A stretch of DNA of 10,871 bases from an uncultured Collinsella sp. (lineage in GTDB: Bacteria > Actinomycetota > Coriobacteriia > Coriobacteriales > Coriobacteriaceae), in contig CABUVH010000053.1 of assembly GCA_902494935.1 (NCBI GenBank), forward strand, positions 1 to 10,871. Direction: 5' to 3'. This document shows, one piece after another, positions 5,239 to 10,871 of the stretch. The stretch's first letter is position 1; the number at the start of each line of letters is the position of its first letter. The position numbers were made by a program, and so were the translations under genes. The notes below the pieces were generated by a model. It saw nothing but the letters and a program-made list of their open reading frames with translations, did not search any database and was not told the origin of the DNA.

Positions 5239-8200
5239 ATGGGGGAACTCGAGCGCAACATGCGCGATGACGTGGGGCAGCCTCAAGGCAACGCTCCGAG
5301 TACAGACAATGGGGGACAAATGGATATGTTTGAGGACGAGCGCGAGCGCGCCTCGTTGCATCGCCGTGGCGCGATTGCACGCGGTGTAGCCAAGCGCTGC
5401 CTGGTGGCATTCCTGGCCTTCGCGATGGCCTTTGGCACCACACCGGCTCAGCTGTGGGCCGAGGGCGCCGAGGGCATTGCCGAGGCCGTGGCTCAGGCTG
5501 CGACACCGGGCGAGGACGCAGCGCTTGCGGGCGGTACCGCTGAGCAGAGCGGCGCCGAGGTTTCGGATTCCGAGGGCGCGCCTGCAGCTAGTGCCGCCAC
5601 AACAGGGGCGGCAGCTGGCGACGAAGGCTCGGCGACGGGGGAGAACCCTGCCGCGAGCGAGCAGTCTTCGACGGCATCCGCTGGCCAAGCAGGGTCTGCC
5701 GCCGTGGCTGCCGTCCAGGCAGAGAACCCGACGGAAACCGGCGATGTCGCCAAGAAGCAAGTCGAGGTCTCGTTCTCGATTATCGGCACCGATGCCGACG
5801 GCAAGGCTCAGACCTGGGTGGCACCTACGCAGCTCAAGCTCGACGAGGGCGCGACGGCTGCGGATGCCTTTATTAAGCTGCAGGAGAAGACGGGCTTCAA
5901 GGCGGACTACGATCCGAACACGGCATACGGGTTCTACCTCAAAAGCATCACATCCCCGAGCGATGGCCGCACGCTTGCCTACGATCCGACGACTTATGCC
6001 TTCTGGCAGCTGTTCGTCGACGGCGCGTCTTCCTCGGTTGGCGCGAGCAGCGTCAAGCTCACCCAGGGGCAGAAGATTGAGTTTGCCTATACGGCTGGTA
6101 GCTCGTCCCCTGTCGTTAAGGACCAACTTGCTGCGAATGTGACCGTCATTGGTCGCGATGCCCAGGGCAAGACTCAGACTTGGGTCGATAACGCGCAGTA
6201 TGTGGTGACGTCCGGCTCGAGCGCACTTGACCTTACGAAGGTCGCGCTCGAGGCGAATGATATTGACGCCGTTGCTGCGGGCTCTTTCATTCTGAGCCTT
6301 AAGTACAACGGCGTTGAGCTGGGTACGCCGCTCGATTATTCAACCTATTGGCAGCTGTTCATCAACGGTAAGTCGAGCGACTACACGGCAGACAATGTCA
6401 CCATTCATGCTGGCGATACCGTTACGTGGTTCTACGGTGGCTGGGGCGACCAGTTGCCGTCCGATTCCGTCCATGCTTCCGTTCAGGTCCTCGGTAAGGA
6501 CAAGGACGGCAAGCAGCAGGTTTGGGCTTCGACGGGCCAGACGAGTCTCAAGGCGGGCTCTACTGCCAAGGATCTCCTTGAGCAGACCGGCCTTACTCTC
6601 GATGCTGGCGAATCGTCTTGGGGCTGGTTCCTCAACGGCATTACTTCGCCGTTCGATGGTAAATCCTATGGCTGGGACGCTGCGACCAATAGCTATTGGC
6701 GCTTCTACGTAAATGGCAAGTTCGCCGACGTTGGCGCCGGTGCCTACAAGCTCCGAGAGGGCGATGCCGTCACCTTTATGTATGGTGCTGACGCCGATGC
6801 CCTCCCCGGTCAGGTTCTTGGGTCCGTCGATGTTATCGGTCCCGATGTCAACGGCAACAATACTCGCTGGGGCTCGGCAAGCAATGTTTCTTTGCCCGAA
6901 GGCTCTACTGCCCAGAATCTTATTGAGACGGTCCTGAAGGCCAAGGGCGTTACGTACAACGGCTCCCAGAGTGGTGAGTACTGGTTCCTGAATTCCATTA
7001 CTTCGCCGTTCGATCACAAGCCGTATGGCTGGGATGCTGCGACCAATAAATATTGGCACTTGTATATCAATGGAGAGCCCTCCTTACTCTGCGCCAATCA
7101 GATTACGCTCAAGAGCGGCGATAAGGTTACGCTTGCCTATACCACCGACGATTCGGCCATGCCCGATCCCGACAAGATTGTCGTGGACCCGAGTGCGACG
7201 GCTCCTGATTGGGATGCCGAGTGGACCGGCTACGGCAACAGTGGCAACGGTTCGACCGTAACGGATGCCAAGACGCCTGCGCAGGCCGCCGGTCTTAAGT
7301 GGGCCTTCGATTGGAAGGCCGAGTCTGGCCAGCAGTATGCCAACTGCAGCGAGCCTGTCATTGCTAACGGTTTTGTGTACATCGCGACCGAGAACGAGCT
7401 CATTAAGATCGATTCGTCCACGGGCAAAAAGGTTGCCTCTGCGCCGCTTGCCTCCAAGGTGAGCTACACCTCTCGTCCGATCTATACCAACGGCCTTATC
7501 ATCGTTCCGCTCAACGGCGGTGCGGTCCAGGCGATTACTGCGGACAAGCTGATCTGCAAGTGGCTGACGCCTGGTTTGACGGACTTGACGCAGAGCTCCT
7601 GCACCGTGGTTTCGGACGGCGAGTACGTCTATGTTGGTACGGTCGATATTTCGTATGACGAGAACTACAACGCGACCTACGGCAACGGCTCCCTGAAGCG
7701 TATCAAGATTGCCACGGGCGAAGTCTCTTGGCAGAACATTGACCCTTCCGAGGGCTATTATTGGACTGGCGCTGCGCTGACGGATAAGTACACCATTGTT
7801 CCTACGAGCGCGGGCACGCTTAAGTGCATTGATAAGACGACGGGCGATGTCGTTTCGACCATGAAGCTCGGCGCTGTCGCAAATGCCGATTGCATTGCCG
7901 ATCCGTCCAATGGTTCGACCTTCTATCAGATGACGCACGACGGAAAGCTCCATGTGATTTCGCTTTCGGCGAAGGGCGTGCTGAGTGAACAGAAGACGGT
8001 TGATCTGGGCCTTACGAATAATCTGAGCGCCCCTGCGGTGTCTGGTGACAATCTGATTGTCGGCGGACAGACGGCTACTGGCTCTGCTCTGGTTCTCTAT
8101 AACCTGAAGACGGGTAAGACCACGATGGTCGCTGCTGCCGACGGCAAGGCGCTGCCGGCTGGCCTCAACGGTATTGCTGCTACTCCGCTGGTGAGTGTTC

Positions 8201-9108
8201 AGGGCGGCAAGACCTATGTGTACTTCACCGTTAACAGCGCGGATAGCAAGGATTACGTCAACTACTCTGCTGGTGGTGGCGTGTATCGCTATACGCTCGG
8301 CGATGCAGAGGCGACGCAGATTTATGATGCGGCTGGCCATTACCAGTACTGTGACTCTCCGGTCATTGCCGATGCATCTGGCAACCTGTACTACATCAAT
8401 GACTCGGGCACGCTGTTCAAGCTCGGGGCCGTTGAGTCTTGGACGGTTGCCTTTAATTCCAACGGCGGGTCTGCTTGCGACACTAAGTTTGTTGCTACGG
8501 CCGACGGCAAGCTGGTCAAGCCGGCCGATCCGACGCGCGATGGCTACACTTTCGGCGGTTGGTATACCGATGAGACTTGCACGCAGGCGTATGACTTCAG
8601 TACGCCAGTGACGGCCGATATGACACTGTATGCCAAGTGGACCAAGAATGCCGTTAACCCTGGCGGCAATGGTGGTTCTGGCACTAATGGTGGCAACGGT
8701 GGCGCTGGCAACGGTTCCGGTGCTGGCACGGGCACGGGTTCCGGCTCCGGCACGAAGGGCCAGCAGGCCGGCGGCGCTATCGCCCCGGGTCATAAGCCGA
8801 CGACCAAGACGACGGTGTCGACCAAGACCGAGACCAAGGACAACAAGTCCGACAAGAAGGACTCCGATAAGTCCGATAAGAAGGACGAGAAGAAGTCTGA
8901 CAAGAAGTCTGACAAGAAGGACAGCAAGTCCGACAAGAAGTCCGATTCCAAGTCCGATACGGGTGCTGCTTCCACGACCACTGCTAAGAAGTCCTCTAGT
9001 GCCTCCGAGCAGGAGGCTGGCACCAACCCGCTCGCCATTGTTGGCGTTGCCGCCGGCGTCATCGGTCTCGCCATCGTCGGCGTGTTCGTGTTCACCAAAC
9101 GTCGGTAG
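5239..9108 (+). CDS. large exported surface protein: four DUF4430 domains, PQQ-like beta-propeller, InlB-type repeat, C-terminal anchor
   Basis: A 1289-residue protein directly under the B12 riboswitch. The start at 5239 has AAGGGGA five bases upstream; the ATG at 5320 is a weaker alternative. An Arg-rich stretch and the hydrophobic CLVAFLAFAMAFGTTPAQLWA (54-74) form a signal peptide, cut near 74/75. Residues 75-174 are an Ala/Gly/Glu/Ser-rich linker. Four DUF4430 domains start near 175, 298, 412 and 528; each carries a W-(L/F)-(F/Y)-(V/I)-(D/N)-G type motif such as YWQLFING and ends in a GD-x-V-x-F/Y strand. Residues 655-1067 hold about eight PQQ-like propeller repeats (for example GFVYIATENELIKIDSSTG). 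Residues 1068-1134 are an InlB/Flg_new repeat ending MTLYAKW. A Gly-rich and then Lys/Ser/Asp-rich stalk leads to a membrane helix (about 1264-1286) and the tail TKRR. No LPXTG sortase motif is present. DUF4430 is related to the transcobalamin C-terminal domain, so corrinoid binding outside the cell is the leading inference. Confidence 0.9.
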   Translation: MGELERNMRDDVGQPQGNAPSTDNGGQMDMFEDERERASLHRRGAIARGVAKRCLVAFLAFAMAFGTTPAQLWAEGAEGIAEAVAQAATPGEDAALAGGTAEQSGAEVSDSEGAPAASAATTGAAAGDEGSATGENPAASEQSSTASAGQAGSAAVAAVQAENPTETGDVAKKQVEVSFSIIGTDADGKAQTWVAPTQLKLDEGATAADAFIKLQEKTGFKADYDPNTAYGFYLKSITSPSDGRTLAYDPTTYAFWQLFVDGASSSVGASSVKLTQGQKIEFAYTAGSSSPVVKDQLAANVTVIGRDAQGKTQTWVDNAQYVVTSGSSALDLTKVALEANDIDAVAAGSFILSLKYNGVELGTPLDYSTYWQLFINGKSSDYTADNVTIHAGDTVTWFYGGWGDQLPSDSVHASVQVLGKDKDGKQQVWASTGQTSLKAGSTAKDLLEQTGLTLDAGESSWGWFLNGITSPFDGKSYGWDAATNSYWRFYVNGKFADVGAGAYKLREGDAVTFMYGADADALPGQVLGSVDVIGPDVNGNNTRWGSASNVSLPEGSTAQNLIETVLKAKGVTYNGSQSGEYWFLNSITSPFDHKPYGWDAATNKYWHLYINGEPSLLCANQITLKSGDKVTLAYTTDDSAMPDPDKIVVDPSATAPDWDAEWTGYGNSGNGSTVTDAKTPAQAAGLKWAFDWKAESGQQYANCSEPVIANGFVYIATENELIKIDSSTGKKVASAPLASKVSYTSRPIYTNGLIIVPLNGGAVQAITADKLICKWLTPGLTDLTQSSCTVVSDGEYVYVGTVDISYDENYNATYGNGSLKRIKIATGEVSWQNIDPSEGYYWTGAALTDKYTIVPTSAGTLKCIDKTTGDVVSTMKLGAVANADCIADPSNGSTFYQMTHDGKLHVISLSAKGVLSEQKTVDLGLTNNLSAPAVSGDNLIVGGQTATGSALVLYNLKTGKTTMVAAADGKALPAGLNGIAATPLVSVQGGKTYVYFTVNSADSKDYVNYSAGGGVYRYTLGDAEATQIYDAAGHYQYCDSPVIADASGNLYYINDSGTLFKLGAVESWTVAFNSNGGSACDTKFVATADGKLVKPADPTRDGYTFGGWYTDETCTQAYDFSTPVTADMTLYAKWTKNAVNPGGNGGSGTNGGNGGAGNGSGAGTGTGSGSGTKGQQAGGAIAPGHKPTTKTTVSTKTETKDNKSDKKDSDKSDKKDEKKSDKKSDKKDSKSDKKSDSKSDTGAASTTTAKKSSSASEQEAGTNPLAIVGVAAGVIGLAIVGVFVFTKRR
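6640..7057 (+). repeat. DNA-level duplication between DUF4430 domains 3 and 4
   Basis: The 18-bp stretch ATTACTTCGCCGTTCGAT occurs at 6640-6657 and again at 6997-7014. The following 40 or so bases are also nearly alike, including TATGGCTGGGA and GCTGCGACCAATA in both copies. The spacing is 357 bp, exactly 119 codons. Domains 1 and 2 do not show this, so domains 3 and 4 look like the most recent duplication in the array. Confidence 0.75.
8848..8960 (+). repeat. 12-bp SDKK minisatellite-like repeat in the stalk
   Basis: Variants of TCCGACAAGAAG, encoding Ser-Asp-Lys-Lys, recur through this stretch. Two perfect tandem copies of TCTGACAAGAAG lie at 8896-8919. All units are multiples of three, so copy-number change would lengthen or shorten the stalk without a frameshift. 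Confidence 0.8.
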
Positions 9109-9117
9109 GTGAGGGCT

Positions 9118-10026
9118 GTGTCCAATAAATCCAAGGACGCTGACCCCAAGCAACCAGATTCCTCGTTCATTCAGTTCGACGATACAAAGCAACAGGGCAC
9201 CGCTTCGGCGGCGTCCGTCCCTCGTCGCAAGGCGCTCCTTGGCGTTTTGACTGCCGCGTGCACCATTCTGATCGTCGTCTCGCTGGGCTTCGTCCATCCT
9301 TCCGAGAGCGGCGCCTGGTCCATCGACTGGATCATTCAGGCCGTGACGGGGGAGAGCGTCGTCACCAAGGACACCAAGGCGTCTGGCTCGACTATGGCTT
9401 CGGGCGAGGCCAGTTCCGAGGACTTCAAGTCATCGAATGATGCAAAAGATGAGTCCAAGCATTCTGATGAGTCCAAGTCCAAGGACGATTCCGAGTCTTC
9501 AAACAAGGAATCGGATAAAAGCTCGGATAGCAAGAAGTCCGATGGTCAGGACGGCAAGAAGTCTGGAGATAAATCCGCTGCCCAGAATACGGGAGCCGGC
9601 GATACTCCCAATGTGTCTGGCGGTGCTTCTTCGGGGGGCGGTCAGTCGTCTGATGGAGCCTCCAGCTCTAATGGCGGAAACGCCTCCTCGGGCGGCCAGA
9701 GCGGCTCGCAGGAGTCCAGCTACATAACAGTGACGGTTTCGGTCACATCGAGCGCTGTGGGCAATCCTGTGTCTTCTGGTGGCACCTTTACCTTTAACGA
9801 AGGCGCTACCGTCTACGATGCCCTGTGCGCGCTGGGCCTTTCTGTCAACGCACATGGCTCGTCGTATGGCACGTATGTCTCCGCGATTGGTGGTTTGGCC
9901 GAGAAACAGTACGGCGGCACGAGCGGCTGGATGTACTCCGTCAACGGCTCAACGCCCATGACGGCCTGCAGCAACTACGTTCTCTCCAACGGCGACAACG
10001 TGGTCTGGTATTACGTTACAGGCTAG
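9118..10026 (+). CDS. membrane-anchored single-DUF4430 surface protein
   Basis: A 302-residue protein and the second gene of the riboswitch operon. GTG at 9118 is chosen because AGGTGAGG (9107-9114) lies just upstream. GTG at 9109, immediately after the previous stop codon, is the alternative, and either start implies coupled translation. Residues 39-58 (ALLGVLTAACTILIVVSLGF), after an RRK cluster, form a signal peptide or, more likely, an uncleaved N-terminal anchor. A long Ser/Lys/Asp/Glu-rich and then Ser/Gly-rich stalk covers about 80-200. The C-terminal domain (202-302) is a textbook DUF4430: NEGATVYDALCALGL, then GTSGWMYSVNG and a final GDNVVWYYVTG. There is no C-terminal anchor. It probably presents its single transcobalamin-like domain outside the membrane beside the large protein. 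Cobalamin binding is inferred from domain kinship and from the riboswitch upstream. Confidence 0.9.
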   Translation: MSNKSKDADPKQPDSSFIQFDDTKQQGTASAASVPRRKALLGVLTAACTILIVVSLGFVHPSESGAWSIDWIIQAVTGESVVTKDTKASGSTMASGEASSEDFKSSNDAKDESKHSDESKSKDDSESSNKESDKSSDSKKSDGQDGKKSGDKSAAQNTGAGDTPNVSGGASSGGGQSSDGASSSNGGNASSGGQSGSQESSYITVTVSVTSSAVGNPVSSGGTFTFNEGATVYDALCALGLSVNAHGSSYGTYVSAIGGLAEKQYGGTSGWMYSVNGSTPMTACSNYVLSNGDNVVWYYVTG

Positions 10027-10048
10027 AGGCCTCGACATAGCGCGCCAG

Positions 10049-10090
10049 ACGGGCGGTTCGGACAGACATCCGGGCCGCCCGCCCGTTTTT
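10049..10090 (+). terminator. rho-independent terminator of the DUF4430 operon
   Basis: GGGCGGTTCGG (10051-10061) pairs with CCGGGCCGCCC (10070-10080) using two G-U pairs. A shifted pairing of ACGGGCGG (10049-10056) with CCGCCCGT (10079-10086) brings the stem up to the TTTTT at 10086-10090. It sits 22 bp after the stop codon. Confidence 0.8.
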
Positions 10091-10129
10091 CAAGTGAATG
10101 GGACTGGGTCGCCGGGTCTTTCGGCAAAC

Positions 10130-10164
10130 AAAAAAACCGGTTGGAACGGGAATTCCAACCGGTT
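10130..10164 (-). terminator. rho-independent terminator of the GtrA-like gene
   Basis: AACCGGTTGGAA (10135-10146) and TTCCAACCGGTT (10153-10164) form a perfect 12-bp stem with a six-base loop. The seven A residues at 10130-10136 are a T-tract on the minus strand. It lies 27 bp beyond the stop of the minus-strand gene and faces the operon terminator of the plus strand. Confidence 0.88.
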
Positions 10165-10190
10165 ATACATTCAAGCAAATAGTGAATCGA

Positions 10191-10598
10191 CTATGACCGT
10201 GCGCCCTCGAGGAAGAAGCGGCGGCTGAAGTAGTTGTACCAGGTGACGAGGAACGTGGCGATGGCCTTCATGGCCTGGTAGCCGATGCTCAAAAACGTGA
10301 CGCCCACAAACATGTACAGGTCGTTGAGGCCCAGGCCGATCACCGACAGGATGGTGAAGATCGTGAACTCGCGCTTGCGGCTCATGCCTTCGCGGTGGTC
10401 GAACACGTACTTCATGCTGAGCCAGTAGTTGACCACGACGGACGTGATAAACGAAACCGTGGTGCTCATCAAAAAGTCGAGGTGGAACAGCTCGACGAGC
10501 GCAATGAGCATGCCCCAGTCGATGCCAAAGGAGATAAGACCCACGACAGCAAACTTGAGGAACTGCTTGGTATGAGGTTGTGCCAGCGCCTTGCGCAC
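10191..10598 (-). CDS. GtrA-like four-helix membrane protein
   Basis: A 135-residue integral membrane protein of the GtrA family, of typical family length. GtrA-like proteins are thought to move polyprenyl-phosphate-linked sugars across the membrane or to help glycosyltransferases in surface polysaccharide or teichoic acid modification. Four hydrophobic segments are visible at about 13-35, 42-66, 77-103 and 108-128. The first includes the characteristic FLKFAVVGLISFGIDWGM, and NYWLSMKYVF after helix 2 and NYFSRRFF at the end are also family-like. The start is GTG at 10598; an in-frame TAA lies about 45 bases upstream and no ATG comes between. The ribosome binding site is poor. It is convergent with the DUF4430 operon and not obviously linked to it. 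The sugar substrate cannot be told from sequence. Confidence 0.88.
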   Translation of the reverse strand: MRKALAQPHTKQFLKFAVVGLISFGIDWGMLIALVELFHLDFLMSTTVSFITSVVVNYWLSMKYVFDHREGMSRKREFTIFTILSVIGLGLNDLYMFVGVTFLSIGYQAMKAIATFLVTWYNYFSRRFFLEGARS

Positions 10599-10693
10599 GT
10601 AATCACATCCAATGCGTTGATGAATCGAGCAGAGGATACTTTAGAGCTTTTACAAGGGAAACGTAAGGTCTTTGCCAAGAACTATATGAACTC

Positions 10694-10736
10694 GCCAAAT
10701 TTTCAAGAGCTAATCCGCAAACGTTGAAAATTTGCC
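10694..10736. repeat. AT-rich inverted repeat upstream of the GtrA-like gene
   Basis: AAATTTTCAA (10697-10706) and TTGAAAATTT (10724-10733) are perfect inverted copies 17 bp apart; the match continues with one mismatch. On the minus strand TTGAAA here is followed 14 bp later by TATAGT, a poorly spaced promoter-like pair. The repeat may be an operator or a promoter-region hairpin for the GtrA-like gene. No other gene is supported between 10599 and 10817. Confidence 0.45.
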
Positions 10737-10746
10737 CGTAAACGAG

Positions 10747-10796
10747 CGGCACCCACGGACGATACTGCGCTGAGTGCACGTCGTCCGTGGGCGCCG
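10747..10796. repeat. strong GC-rich hairpin
   Basis: Bases 10747-10762 pair with 10781-10796 over 16 positions with one mismatch, including 11 consecutive pairs (CCCACGGACGA with its complement). Inside the loop GCGC/GTGC can add a small second stem. No clear T-tract follows on either strand. It lies about 20 bases beyond a possible minus-strand gene end, so it may act as an RNA 3'-end hairpin. Confidence 0.6.
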
Positions 10797-10817
10797 TAAT
10801 GCTGCAGGGGTTTCGAG

Positions 10818-10871
10818 CTACTTGGTCTCGTCGGTAGCGCGCAGAGATGTGGTGTAAGAGGCGGGGCATGC
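10818..10871 (-). CDS. possible 3' end of a minus-strand gene cut by the window edge
   Basis: From the right edge the minus strand reads 17 codons, ending LRATDETK and a TAG stop at 10820-10818. The charged C-terminal tail followed by a hairpin is what a real gene end would look like. Only 17 residues are visible, so neither the family nor the reality of the gene can be judged. A competing minus-strand frame begins at an ATG near 10869, but it has no recognisable content. Confidence 0.3.
   Translation of the reverse strand, partial: ACPASYTTSLRATDETK

Noticed and set aside
7201..8440. PQQ-dependent dehydrogenase activity for the propeller region
   Set aside because: Only the blade-type repeats are seen. 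No cofactor-binding or catalytic residues could be assigned, and the region is embedded in a surface-binding architecture.
8990..9108. Sortase cell-wall anchor at the C-terminus of the large surface protein
   Set aside because: The hydrophobic helix and positive tail are present, but no LPXTG or close variant precedes them; the sequence there is EQEAGTNPLA.
7084..9297. Long minus-strand open frame (737 codons) across the large DUF4430 gene
   Set aside because: It is antisense to a gene with clear domains, has no recognisable family content, is rich in Arg/Gly/Val as expected from a mirrored GC-rich frame, and has no ribosome site.

Overview
The window is GC-rich and densely coded. Its protein families and low-complexity style suggest a gut actinobacterium of the Coriobacteriia, most like Collinsella. 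The evidence is a C69 dipeptidase, long Ala/Gly/Lys/Ser/Asp-rich surface proteins with DUF4430 domains, and many GC-rich hairpins. This placement is a judgement from gene content and was not tested by a search.

Layout, left to right. (1) The 3' two thirds of folD (one-carbon metabolism) enters from the left edge. (2) An AT-richer intergenic element (about 634-871) is bounded by 41-bp near-perfect inverted repeats and looks like a MITE-type insertion. (3) A cytoplasmic C69-family dipeptidase gene follows, with a strong ribosome binding site. (4) A probable two-gene operon encodes a small phasin-like protein and an ABC1/UbiB-family atypical kinase with a C-terminal membrane hairpin. (5) A second palindromic element (4778-4893) has 37-bp perfect inverted arms, and each arm is itself a smaller palindrome. 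It is followed by a terminator-like hairpin and a promoter candidate.

(6) The centre of the window is a cobalamin riboswitch (about 5005-5177, with a recognisable B12 box) in front of two adjacent genes. The first encodes a 1289-residue exported protein: signal peptide, four DUF4430 (transcobalamin C-terminal-like) domains, a roughly eight-bladed PQQ-like beta-propeller, one InlB/Flg_new-type repeat, a Lys/Ser/Asp-rich stalk and a C-terminal membrane anchor. The second encodes a 302-residue protein with an N-terminal membrane anchor, a similar charged stalk and one C-terminal DUF4430 domain. A terminator closes the unit.

(7) On the minus strand, convergent with that operon, is a GtrA-like four-helix membrane protein with its own terminator. 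Beyond it lies a stretch with two inverted repeats and what may be the last codons of another minus-strand gene at the right edge.

Working model (inference): the riboswitch ties production of the two surface proteins to intracellular cobalamin. Since DUF4430 is related to the cobalamin-binding C-terminal domain of transcobalamin, the pair is a candidate cell-surface corrinoid-capture system of a Gram-positive bacterium, anchored to the membrane from opposite ends. No B12 transporter gene is visible in the window, so uptake itself would need components encoded elsewhere.
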